NCBI GenBank assembly: GCA_019694555.1
Contig: JAIBBS010000037.1
Location: 1 to 56,113, forward strand
Origin: Nannocystaceae bacterium
GTDB lineage: Bacteria > Myxococcota_A > Polyangia > Nannocystales > Nannocystaceae
Reading direction: 5' to 3'
DNA length: 56,113 bases
The notes beneath the pieces are model-generated. The model saw nothing but the letters and a program-made list of their open reading frames with translations. It searched no databases and was not told the DNA's origin. The position numbers and the translations under genes were made by a program. Position 1 is the stretch's first letter. The number at the start of each line of letters is the position of its first letter. Of the stretch, positions 17,009 to 26,307 are shown piece by piece.

Positions 17009-18460
17009 ATGACCCTGGGAATCCTCGACGGCATCAACTACGGCTATCGCCAGCTCGAGCCCGTCGTGGTCGGGCTGATGGCGATGCACAAGAGCTTCAT
17101 GCTCATCGGCCGCCACGGCACCGGCAAGACCCGCCTCGCGCGGGCGCTGTCGGCCGGCTACGGCACCCACGGCTTCGTCTTCTACGACGCGACCAAAGAC
17201 GATCTGGTGTCGATCGCCGGCATCCCCGATCCCGAGTCGCTGCGGGCGGGTCGGCTGCGGTTCGTGCCGCACGAGCGTGCGATCTGGGACAAGAGCACGA
17301 TCGTCGTCGACGAGATCACGCGCGCGGGCAAGGAGAGCCAGAACCTCTGGCTCGAGATCCTCGAGGAGCGCACCTGCTTCGGCCTGCCGCTGGCGTACCG
17401 CTCGCTGGTCGCGACCGCCAACCCCGAGTCGTACGCCGCGGCGTTCCAGCTCGACGAGGCGCTGCTCGATCGCTTCCATGCGGTGCTGCCGGTGCCGGAG
17501 CACCAAGACGGCATCAAGGCCGACGACGTGCGCGCGATGCTGACGCTGTCGTGGTCGGCGATGGGCGAGCACCGCACCGTCGCGGAGCCCGAGAGCCTGG
17601 CGCGGCTGTTCGCGGAGATCCAGCGCGCGCACGAGGAGCTGATCGCCGGCGGTGCCGCCGCGCGCGTCGCCGACTACCTCGGCCAGGTGGTCCCTGCGCT
17701 GCTCAAGGCCGCCAAGGAGCAGCAGGGGCTGTACATCAGCGCGCGCACCTACGCGCGCAACCTGCCCGAGACCCTGTTGGCGGTCGCGGCCTACTACGCG
17801 GTCGCCGGCGCCAAGGAGCCGCTGCGCGCCGCCGCCGTCGACGCGCTGCGCTACGCGGTCGCGACCAAGTTCCAGCTCAAGCCCGCGACGCTCGATCTGA
17901 TCCACCAGGCCGCCGAGGCGTGCCTGCGCGGCGAGGGCACCAGCAGCGCGGATCGCATCCGCCTCGAGATGGCCGCCGCGACCGCGTTCGACGAGCGGCT
18001 GGCGTACCTGCGCGACAACTGGCCCGCGATCAAGGACTCGCTCAAGCTCGACGAGATCGAGAAGATCCTCGGTGAGCTGCTGCGCGGCGCCAGCAAGAAA
18101 GGTGAGCAGGAGAAGCTGGTCGAGCTGCGCCACACGTTGCACACGCTGGGCTACGACGGCGACGCGCTGCGCCAGACCGACGGCCGCCTGCTCATCGCGC
18201 TCAACGCCGCGGTCAACATGGTGTTGCCCAAGCTGCAGGGCATGCTCGACGCCCAGCGCCCCGGCGCCGAGCTCGAGCGCGCCCGCGCCAACGTCGAGAT
18301 CTTCCGCGCCATGGTCTCGTCGGGCCGCTTCCTGGGCAGCCGCGCCGACGACGTGCGCCGGCTGCAGACCACGCTGGTCGACATGAAGGAGGGCGACGTG
18401 CCCTCCGATGCCGACCACCTGTTCCGGTTGTTCGCGAGCATCTCGCTGCAGGGGGCCTGA
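17009..18460 (+). CDS. MoxR-type AAA+ ATPase
   Basis: A 483-residue ATPase with Walker A GRHGTGKTRLA (residues 34-44), Walker B STIVVDEITRA, a sensor-like ATANPESYAAAF and an arginine-finger region LLDRFHAVLPVP. The C-terminal 250 residues are helical and rich in Ala and Leu. MoxR proteins couple ATP hydrolysis to remodelling of partners through VWA proteins; here the next gene encodes a VWA protein starting 4 bp after the stop. A candidate -10 (TACCAT, 16913-16918) lies about 90 nt upstream. Function in the complex is inferred. Confidence 0.9.
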   Translation: MTLGILDGINYGYRQLEPVVVGLMAMHKSFMLIGRHGTGKTRLARALSAGYGTHGFVFYDATKDDLVSIAGIPDPESLRAGRLRFVPHERAIWDKSTIVVDEITRAGKESQNLWLEILEERTCFGLPLAYRSLVATANPESYAAAFQLDEALLDRFHAVLPVPEHQDGIKADDVRAMLTLSWSAMGEHRTVAEPESLARLFAEIQRAHEELIAGGAAARVADYLGQVVPALLKAAKEQQGLYISARTYARNLPETLLAVAAYYAVAGAKEPLRAAAVDALRYAVATKFQLKPATLDLIHQAAEACLRGEGTSSADRIRLEMAAATAFDERLAYLRDNWPAIKDSLKLDEIEKILGELLRGASKKGEQEKLVELRHTLHTLGYDGDALRQTDGRLLIALNAAVNMVLPKLQGMLDAQRPGAELERARANVEIFRAMVSSGRFLGSRADDVRRLQTTLVDMKEGDVPSDADHLFRLFASISLQGA

Positions 18461-18464
18461 CGCG

Positions 18465-19790
18465 GTGGCCGGCATCCAAGACGCGATCGCGCAGCGAAAG
18501 ATCGACCGCGCGGTCATGCGCCTGGAGGTCACCTTCGCCGAGTGCGCGGCGCTGGTGCGCTACGACCCCGAGGAGCAGACCGCGAGCTGGCGCTACGACC
18601 GCGCCAGCAACCGCGAGGCCATCCACATCGGGCCCACCGTCACCGCGCTGGACGTGCCCGGCATCGAGATGGTGCTGCGCCACGAGCTGCTGCACCGCTC
18701 GATGTTCAACGGCTTCGGCGAGGACTACAGCCACCCCGAGCTCGCCAACCTCACGCTCGACGTGTGCATCAACCGCCTGCTGTTCGAGGCCTACCCCGAG
18801 TCGATGCGCGCGGCCGCGGCGATCTACCCCGCGGCCAGCAAGCGCACCCCGATCGCGCTGGCGGATTGCACCGCCGATCCGGCGGCGCTGCCACCGGAGC
18901 TGGGCGAGCTGTGGCAACGCATCTGGCACCGCGACAAGGACGGCGGCTTCGCGCCGCTCAAGGTGCCGTCGCTGTACTTCCGGCTGCTGCGCCTGCTCGA
19001 GGGCGGCACGCTCGCGAGCGTGCCGACGTTCTGCCGCTTCCACGATCTGCCGGCGGTGCCGGGCGAGCTGCCGCGCCGCGCCATCGCGGCGGTCGCGGAC
19101 GAGGTCAACCGCAAGCTGCCCAAGGGCTCGGACCTCGGGCGGCAGCTGTCCGACTACAGCGTGGTGCCGGCTTCGATCGGCACCAGCGACGTCGAAGCGT
19201 TCCTGCAGCGCACGCGTGCGCGTCGCATCGCGACCAACACCGCGAGCAAGGTGCTCGCGCCGCTGGCCCGCGAGCTGCGGCTGCAGCCCTACCCCGCGTT
19301 TCCCTCGCGCGTGGGCCTGGTCTACCTGCTGTGCGGCATCACCGACACGCTGGGGCTGTACTGGAATCGCGACGTCGCCAACAGCGGCGCCAAGCTCTCG
19401 GTCGGCATCTACATGGACGTGTCGGGCTCGATGATCCCGCACTTCCCGCTGGTGGCCGCGTTCGTCGACGCACTCAAGGAGGTGCCGCTGCGCCTGCGCG
19501 TGTTCGACACCGCGGTGCGCGAGATCGCGGCCGCCGACCTCGCCCGCGGCGCGATCCGTGGCGGCGGCGGCACCGATTTCGACGCGCCGATCCGCGACCT
19601 GCTCGACGCCCGTGACGTCACCGCCGGGGTGCTCTTCACCGACGGCGAGGCCAACCTCAACCCTGAGCTCGGCCGCCGGTTGCAGCGCGCACGCAAGCGC
19701 CTGTACGTGGTCTACCTCGGCACCGTCCGCAACAGTCCGCTCGATCGCTGGGCCACCGACACCATCACGGTACCGCTCGGCAACGCCTGA
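18465..19790 (+). CDS. DUF2201-like HExxH metallopeptidase fused to VWA domain
   Basis: A 441-residue protein. The N-terminal half carries RHELLHRSM (HELLH at 73-77), a zinc-metallopeptidase-like motif. The C-terminal half is a VWA-like domain with a complete MIDAS: DVSGS (318-322), GGGGTDF (Thr370, Asp371) and FTDGEA (Asp393). The layout matches DUF2201 proteins. The GTG start at 18465 follows GGGGG, 4 bp after the MoxR stop, which implies a shared transcript and partner role. Whether the HExxH site is active cannot be judged; no clear third ligand is assigned. Confidence 0.85.
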   Translation: MAGIQDAIAQRKIDRAVMRLEVTFAECAALVRYDPEEQTASWRYDRASNREAIHIGPTVTALDVPGIEMVLRHELLHRSMFNGFGEDYSHPELANLTLDVCINRLLFEAYPESMRAAAAIYPAASKRTPIALADCTADPAALPPELGELWQRIWHRDKDGGFAPLKVPSLYFRLLRLLEGGTLASVPTFCRFHDLPAVPGELPRRAIAAVADEVNRKLPKGSDLGRQLSDYSVVPASIGTSDVEAFLQRTRARRIATNTASKVLAPLARELRLQPYPAFPSRVGLVYLLCGITDTLGLYWNRDVANSGAKLSVGIYMDVSGSMIPHFPLVAAFVDALKEVPLRLRVFDTAVREIAAADLARGAIRGGGGTDFDAPIRDLLDARDVTAGVLFTDGEANLNPELGRRLQRARKRLYVVYLGTVRNSPLDRWATDTITVPLGNA

Positions 19791-19819
19791 GCCCGCTCGC
19801 ACACGAAGAAGGAACCGCC

Positions 19820-22453
19820 ATGAACAAGCGCCTCGAGGACATCGTTCGCAAGCTCGCCGCCGACCGCAAGAGTGCGGCCCTGACCGACGACGACTACAGC
19901 TTCCTCGCGCGACTGGTCGCGGTCGAGGACGGCGCCGCCGGCGGGGACGGCCCGCGCCCGCTGTGGGCCCACGTCAGCCGCCGCGCGACGGTGTTCGGCG
20001 CGCTGTTCGACGTGCCGCGCTGGGACCCGGCGATGAACAAGATCTTCACCCAGGCCGGCATGCCCGCCGCGAGCCTGAGCTACGAGGACAACGAGCAGCG
20101 CTGGATCCTGCCGGTGCACGCGCCCGATCTGCGCCGCGCCTGCGCGTGGGCGCTGCAGCAGGACGACGGCGAGCTGCGGCTGCAGGCCGCGGTCATGATC
20201 GGCTTCGCGGGCTTCGAGGATCTGCTGCAGCCGCTGCTCGACGATCTCGAGAGCGGTCGCGGCGAGCGCACCGGCGACGCGAGCGGACGGGTCTCGGGCG
20301 CGCTGCAGGCCCTGGCGATGTTCGGCCACCCGCGCACCGCGGCGCTGGCCCTGCCCCACGTCGGTTCGGACGACTACCGCATCCGCAACGCCGCCCGCAA
20401 CGCGTGCCTCTTGTGCGCGAGCCAGCTCGGCGGCGCCGAGCTGCAGCGCGTGCTCGAGTCCAACTTCGAGCCGTGGGAGTTCACCAAGGCGCCGCACCTG
20501 TACGTCGAGCTCGCGCGCCGCGGCGGGCTCACGCGCGAGCGACTGCAACAGATCATCGAGGGCGTACACCTGTCGGCGCACGTGACCGAGGCCATCGCCG
20601 AGATCGTGTTCGCGGCGCAGTGGCACGACACCTTCGAGGAGCTCATCGCGCACGACGACGCGGATCTGCGCGCGGCGTTGATGCTGCGCGCGGCCTACAG
20701 CGGCGAGGAGTGGACCCGCGATCCCCTGCGCGCGCGGCTCGACGACGAAGACTCCGACGACGCCCGCATGACGCTGCTGGCGGCGCTGGGCAGCTTCGGC
20801 GACGACTTCGACGACGTGTTGCTGCCCGCGTTCGAGGACGGCAGCGCCTACGAGCGCGCCGGCGCGATCTGGGGGGCGATCGATCGCCCGCAGTGGAGCG
20901 ACAAGGTCCGCGCGCAGCTGGGCGAGTCCGACGTGCTGGTGCGCGCGGCCGCGGCGTGCGTGCTCGCGAGCCACGAGGGCGAGCGCAACGCCATGGAGCT
21001 GGCCTGGAGCGCGCTGCTCAACCGCGACGACTGGTGGCCGTGGGCGCTGGGCCTGCGCGCGCTCACGGCCCGCGGCGCCGAGCTGCCGCCGCCGGTGCGC
21101 GGCTTCGGCTACGTGTCCGAACCCACGCCGTCGCTCGCGGTCGCCGACGCCGCGGTCGAGTTCTTCCGCGAGTACCCGGCGGAGCTGGTGCGCTGGCTCG
21201 GCCGCGACGCCAGCGACGGCCAACGTGGCCGCGCGATGCAGTTCGCAGGTCTGGTCGGCGGCCGGCTGTGCCGCGCCGCGGTCGAGCAGACGCTGGCGGG
21301 CGCGACCAACGTCGACGAGTCGATGCGGGCCGGACGCGAGCTGACCGTGCTCGGCGGCGCGGAGCAACCGCTGACGCGGGTGAAGCTGGCGCTGGCGATG
21401 ACGCAGAACCCCACGCTCGAGCCCGACGATCTCAACGCCTGCATCGCGGTCGCCACCGGCGGCATCTACGACATCCACATGCGCGCGACCACGGCGCTGT
21501 CCCGCTTCGGCCGCGCCGCCGAGCCCTGGGTCGCGGAGCTGCTGTACCACCCCGACAACGACATCAACAACGCCGCGACCGAGGCGGTCACGCGGCTGCA
21601 CGCACCCGATCACCCGGTGCTGCGCGACGTCTCTGCGCTGCTCGATGGCAGCGTGCGCCGGGTCAGCGAGCTGGAGATGCTGCCGCGGCTGTTCAACTGC
21701 CCCAGCCGCCGCGTGCGCGAGACCCTGGCCGAGGCCGCCGGGCGCGCGGACAACCGCCCCGAGGAGGTGCTGCACATGCTGCTGCGCCTGGGCGTCGACA
21801 AGGACGCCACCGTCGTCACCGCAGCGACCGCGTCGCTGGCGGCGAAGCTGCCCGACGCGGCGTGGATCAAGCAGCTGCTGCTCCGCAACAGCCGCACCGA
21901 CGACTGGCAGCTGACCCGCGGCACGGTCACGACCATGGCGCAGATCGGCGATCCCGTGTTCGTGCCGCGCCTGGTCGAGATCGCGATGGGCGACGATCAG
22001 AGCCAGCAGGACGCCGCGGTGCGCGGGCTGGAGCGCGTCGCCGAGCGCTTTCCGTCGCTGGGCCTGGTCGTGCTCGACATCCGCGACCCGTGGCGCATCT
22101 CGAGCCACTACGGCCTCAACGATCAGATCGATCACAACGCCGACCGGCACTCCGAGAGCCTGCGGCTGCTGATGCTCGCGCTCGATCGCAAGCGCAACGC
22201 CAACCGTGCGGTCGCGGAGAACCACCGCAAGGTCATGCTCACGCCGCTGTCGGGCAGCTCCGAGGCCGCCGGCGGCGATGGTGGCTGGGACATGGCCACC
22301 TTCGAGCAGCTGGCGCTGTACCTGTCGGTCACGTTCGTCGACGAAGACACCGGCACGGTCATCGCCGAGGTCTCGACCGAGCCCACCGGCGAGGTGCTCA
22401 GCGCGCTGCTGCAGACCCGCAGCGTGTGTGCGACCACCGTCGCGTGGTCGTGA
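19820..22453 (+). CDS. HEAT-repeat scaffold protein
   Basis: An 877-residue protein made largely of alpha-helical repeats of about 30-40 residues, for example RLQAAVMIGFAGFEDLL, RIRNAARNACLLCAS and VRETLAEAAGRADN. No enzyme motif, signal peptide or membrane helix is seen. It follows the VWA gene by 29 bp with a good AAGGAA site. As third member of the MoxR-VWA operon it is a candidate substrate receptor or scaffold for the ATPase-VWA machine. A strong hairpin lies 12 bp after its stop. Confidence 0.82.
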   Translation: MNKRLEDIVRKLAADRKSAALTDDDYSFLARLVAVEDGAAGGDGPRPLWAHVSRRATVFGALFDVPRWDPAMNKIFTQAGMPAASLSYEDNEQRWILPVHAPDLRRACAWALQQDDGELRLQAAVMIGFAGFEDLLQPLLDDLESGRGERTGDASGRVSGALQALAMFGHPRTAALALPHVGSDDYRIRNAARNACLLCASQLGGAELQRVLESNFEPWEFTKAPHLYVELARRGGLTRERLQQIIEGVHLSAHVTEAIAEIVFAAQWHDTFEELIAHDDADLRAALMLRAAYSGEEWTRDPLRARLDDEDSDDARMTLLAALGSFGDDFDDVLLPAFEDGSAYERAGAIWGAIDRPQWSDKVRAQLGESDVLVRAAAACVLASHEGERNAMELAWSALLNRDDWWPWALGLRALTARGAELPPPVRGFGYVSEPTPSLAVADAAVEFFREYPAELVRWLGRDASDGQRGRAMQFAGLVGGRLCRAAVEQTLAGATNVDESMRAGRELTVLGGAEQPLTRVKLALAMTQNPTLEPDDLNACIAVATGGIYDIHMRATTALSRFGRAAEPWVAELLYHPDNDINNAATEAVTRLHAPDHPVLRDVSALLDGSVRRVSELEMLPRLFNCPSRRVRETLAEAAGRADNRPEEVLHMLLRLGVDKDATVVTAATASLAAKLPDAAWIKQLLLRNSRTDDWQLTRGTVTTMAQIGDPVFVPRLVEIAMGDDQSQQDAAVRGLERVAERFPSLGLVVLDIRDPWRISSHYGLNDQIDHNADRHSESLRLLMLALDRKRNANRAVAENHRKVMLTPLSGSSEAAGGDGGWDMATFEQLALYLSVTFVDEDTGTVIAEVSTEPTGEVLSALLQTRSVCATTVAWS

Positions 22454-22465
22454 GCGACGCGCCCC

Positions 22466-22491
22466 GGCTGCCCGCGACCGCGCGGGCAGCC
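22466..22491. terminator. strong hairpin between convergent genes
   Basis: GGCTGCCCGCG (22466-22476) pairs perfectly with CGCGGGCAGCC (22481-22491) over 11 bp with an ACCG loop. There is no T-tract. It is likely the transcription barrier between the HEAT gene and the convergent DUF4388 gene. Confidence 0.55.
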
Positions 22492-22500
22492 TGCCTCCTC

Positions 22501-22553
22501 ATGCCGCATCGCTTCGCGCGTCGCCCTGAGTCGTGGATGAGACGCGAGGCGTC
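22501..22553 (-). repeat. convergent-junction hairpin repeat, degenerate copy E
   Basis: GCGAAGC on the minus strand (22511-22517), flanked by GCGCG and GATGCGG, resembles the core of copies A-D. A triloop hairpin GACGC-GAG-GCGTC follows at 22541-22553. The similarity is weaker than among the other copies. Confidence 0.4.
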
Positions 22554-22564
22554 CCAGCCCCAAC

Positions 22565-24133
22565 TCAGAAATCCAGGTCGAGCCGCAACACGATGTTGGC
22601 GATGATGAACAACACCATCACCACGCCGGTGATCCAGTACAGCCGCTTCCACCCGCGCGTGAGCAGCTCGTGCTTGGGCGCGTCGTCGACGCGCATGATC
22701 GCGAACTCTTCGGGTCGCTTGCGCTGGGGCTGCGCGGCCGGGGCCGCCCGCGGCGCCGCCAGCCGCTCGCCGCGCTGCAGCGCGCGCAGCTGTCGTTCGG
22801 CGTCGACCATGCGCGGGTCGAGCTCGAGCGCGCGCTTGAACGCCGCGGCCGCGTCGGCGGACTTGTTGAGCCCCGCGAGCACGAAGCCGCGGTAGTAGTG
22901 CCCGGCCGCGACGTCGGGCGCCGCGAGCAGGATGCGATCGAGCTGCGCGTCGGTGCGCTTGAGCTCGGCGTCGCTGCGATCGCCCAGCTGCAACCGCGCC
23001 CATGTGCGCGCGCACTCGATCTCGGGCCCGTGCGCGCCGAGGTCGACGGCTTCGTCGAGCAGCGCGAGGCCGCGGGCGTGCTTGCCCTCGGCGACCATGC
23101 GCAGGCCCGCGATCTCGGCCAACGCCTGCCGGCGATGCCGCGCCGCGCTGCGCACCCTCGCCAGCGCGGCGTTGACCACGGTCAGGCGCTCGTGCAGCGC
23201 CCTGCCGCCCTCGGGCGGCAGCGTGCGGGGATCGAAGCGCGCCGCGAGCTGCGTGAACGCCGACTCGATGGCCTCCGCGTCGGCGTCGGTGGCCAGCGCG
23301 AGGATGACGTTGGGATCGGCGTTGGCCTCGATCTGCTGCTCGAGCACGACCAGCGCCTGCTCGAACGCGACTGGATCCTCGGCCGCGCCCGGCGGCGGGG
23401 CGACCGCGGCGGCCTCGACCATGCGGCAGTGCCACAGCAGCGCCGCGATCTGGGCCACGCGCTGCGGATTCGCGTCGGGCAGCCGACCCAGCGCCTCGAC
23501 GGTGCCCTCGCCGCCGCTGGTGAGGAACGCGATCACGGCGCCGTCCTCGGGCTTGAGCTTGAACTGCTCGACGTAGCGCTCGAGCGCCGCGGTCGCGCGC
23601 AGCGGTGCGGTCCAGACCTTGCGCAGCTCGTGGCGCACGCGGCCGAGGTCGTAGCGCGCGGTCACGCCGCGGTGGATGAGCTCGAGCACGTTGACCTGCA
23701 GCAGCGCGGGCTCGACGTCGGCACCGGTCACGATGCGCACCGTGCCCTCGGTGAGCGCGAACAGCTCGATCGCGCGACGCATGCACTGCAGGCGCAGCAG
23801 GGCTCCGAGCTTGGCCTCGGGCAACGCGCCCGACTCGACCAGCACCTCACCCAGTCGTCGGCCGTCGGTGCGCGCGAGCGCATCCTCGACCGCGGCCGCG
23901 GGCACCTGTGCCTGCGAGATCGCGAGCTCGCCGAGGCGACTGCCGTCTTGCACGAGATCGGTGCGCACCGGCATGCCGCCGCGAAACCACAGCGTCGCGG
24001 GGCCGCCGTCGGGGCCGAGGCCATCGAGCATCACCGTGCCGGTGAAGCGCTGCGACAGCAGCCCGAAGAACAACGCCGGCGTCGGCACCTTGGCCAGCTC
24101 GACGAACTGCTCGGAGCCTGGGACGTCGTTCAC
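22565..24133 (-). CDS. DUF4388 protein with degenerate J-like domain, TPR and C-terminal membrane anchor
   Basis: A 522-residue protein. Residues about 15-135 look like DUF4388 (RFTGTVMLDG, LWFRGGMPVRTDL). A middle segment (ADAEAIESAFTQLAARFDP, near 290-310) resembles a DnaJ J-domain in which HPD is replaced by FDP. Helical TPR-like repeats follow (GHYYRGFVLAGLNKSADAAA), and a single transmembrane helix near the end (YWITGVVMVLFIIANIVL) would tail-anchor it facing the cytoplasm. The start is GTG 24133, supported by TACTCT ending 13 nt upstream. DUF4388 is common in Myxococcota signalling and gliding proteins. The precise role is unknown. Confidence 0.75.
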   Translation of the reverse strand: MNDVPGSEQFVELAKVPTPALFFGLLSQRFTGTVMLDGLGPDGGPATLWFRGGMPVRTDLVQDGSRLGELAISQAQVPAAAVEDALARTDGRRLGEVLVESGALPEAKLGALLRLQCMRRAIELFALTEGTVRIVTGADVEPALLQVNVLELIHRGVTARYDLGRVRHELRKVWTAPLRATAALERYVEQFKLKPEDGAVIAFLTSGGEGTVEALGRLPDANPQRVAQIAALLWHCRMVEAAAVAPPPGAAEDPVAFEQALVVLEQQIEANADPNVILALATDADAEAIESAFTQLAARFDPRTLPPEGGRALHERLTVVNAALARVRSAARHRRQALAEIAGLRMVAEGKHARGLALLDEAVDLGAHGPEIECARTWARLQLGDRSDAELKRTDAQLDRILLAAPDVAAGHYYRGFVLAGLNKSADAAAAFKRALELDPRMVDAERQLRALQRGERLAAPRAAPAAQPQRKRPEEFAIMRVDDAPKHELLTRGWKRLYWITGVVMVLFIIANIVLRLDLDF

Positions 24134-24146
24134 CGCGGCGCCGCTG

Positions 24147-24152
24147 AGAGTA
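24147..24152 (-). promoter_or_regulatory. candidate -10 box for the DUF4388 gene
   Basis: TACTCT on the minus strand ends 13 nt before the GTG start at 24133. Confidence 0.3.
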
Positions 24153-24259
24153 CCAAGTCATGCGCGAGCCGGGGTCGATCGCACGCGCTCGCGCGCGCGG
24201 CACCGCGCAGGCCCTGCTGCGCCGTGGCCTGCCGCGCTCCCGTGGATGCGGCGCTGGGG

Positions 24260-24296
24260 TGCCGCGAACCGTCACCGGTGCCGCGAAATGTCACCG
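24260..24296 (+). repeat. tandem 18-nt direct repeat upstream of pilin gene
   Basis: TGCCGCGAAnnGTCACCG occurs at 24260-24277 and 24279-24296, identical except for the two central bases, with a 19-bp period. The spacing and location (about 107-143 bp before the pilin ATG) fit a tandem activator site. Confidence 0.6.
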
Positions 24297-24306
24297 CCGG
24301 GCGGTC

Positions 24307-24320
24307 GGCCCCTGCCCCGC
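24307..24320 (+). promoter_or_regulatory. possible sigma-54 GG-N10-GC promoter
   Basis: GG (24307-24308) and GC (24319-24320) are separated by exactly 10 bp, about 80 bp before the pilin start, downstream of the tandem repeat. The rest of the sigma-54 consensus is poor, and in such GC-rich DNA this spacing can arise by chance. Confidence 0.2.
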
Positions 24321-24402
24321 TTCGGTCCACTGCCCACGATCATTGTCGATTTTCGACCCTCGCCGACACGGCAAGCCGGGTGCACACTGCATCGAGTCGA
24401 CG

Positions 24403-25065
24403 ATGGCGAACCTGTCCCACACGCGGCCCCGCGCACGAGCGCACCGTCAGGGCGGCTTCACCCTCATCGAGCTGCTGGTCGTCACCGCGATCCTCGGCAT
24501 GCTCGCGGCCGTCGCGATCCCGGCCGTGTCGGCCTACTTCCGCCGCGCCAAGACCGCGGAGGCGCGCATCCAGCTGAGCAAGCTGTTCGACTCGACCTCG
24601 GCGTACTTCAACGCAGAGCACGTCGACCGCGGCGACGTCGGAACGCTCGGCTCGGGCGCCGCCGTCACCAACCAGGCCACGCACCGCTGCCCCGCACCCT
24701 CGGGCACGCCGGCGGGCGGCAGCGCCGGCTTCACGCCGTCGATCGACTGCAACACCGGTCCCGGCGGCCGCTGCGTGCCCTCGGGCACCGGTGGCGGCGG
24801 ACCCGGCTACTACGACATCCGCGAGTGGACCGACAACGACATGTGGAACGCGCTGAACTTCGGTCAGGAGCAGGCGCACTTCTTCCACTACAACTTCACC
24901 GCCGCCAACGAGCTCAGCGGCTTCGGCGAGTGCCACTTCACCGCGCAGGCCTTCGGTGACCTCGACGGCGACCTGACCTACTCGACCTTCGAGCGCACCG
25001 GCTCCGGCGACCGCCAGGGCATCAACGCCGGGCCCGGGCTCTACATCGATCTCGTGGTCGAGTGA
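24403..25065 (+). CDS. type IV pilin-like / pseudopilin protein
   Basis: A 220-residue protein with a short basic leader and the prepilin peptidase motif G-FTLIELLVV (cleavage after Gly18, Glu at mature position 5), followed by a hydrophobic helix to about residue 45 and an amphipathic helix. The globular part is rich in Gly, Thr and Cys and ends LYIDLVVE. It could be a major or minor pilin or a type II secretion pseudopilin. No pilus assembly genes are adjacent, so it is an isolated locus. Tandem repeats and a possible sigma-54 site lie upstream. Confidence 0.85.
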   Translation: MANLSHTRPRARAHRQGGFTLIELLVVTAILGMLAAVAIPAVSAYFRRAKTAEARIQLSKLFDSTSAYFNAEHVDRGDVGTLGSGAAVTNQATHRCPAPSGTPAGGSAGFTPSIDCNTGPGGRCVPSGTGGGGPGYYDIREWTDNDMWNALNFGQEQAHFFHYNFTAANELSGFGECHFTAQAFGDLDGDLTYSTFERTGSGDRQGINAGPGLYIDLVVE

Positions 25066-25099
25066 CGCGACCGGGGTGACACCGGGGCGAGCGCCGTCG

Positions 25100-25105
25100 T
25101 AGGCT
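25100..25105 (+). promoter_or_regulatory. candidate -10 box for the acyl-CoA dehydrogenase operon
   Basis: TAGGCT ends 10 nt before ATG 25116; no Shine-Dalgarno sequence lies between. Confidence 0.35.
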
Positions 25106-25115
25106 CGCGCCCGCC

Positions 25116-26297
<1,182 letters not shown>

Positions 26298-26307
26298 GAG
26301 CGCCGCC

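Noticed and set aside
19712..22225. 837-codon minus-strand frame opposite the HEAT gene
   Set aside because: It is a GC-rich shadow of the HEAT-repeat gene with repetitive Arg/Gln/His sequence and no homology pattern.
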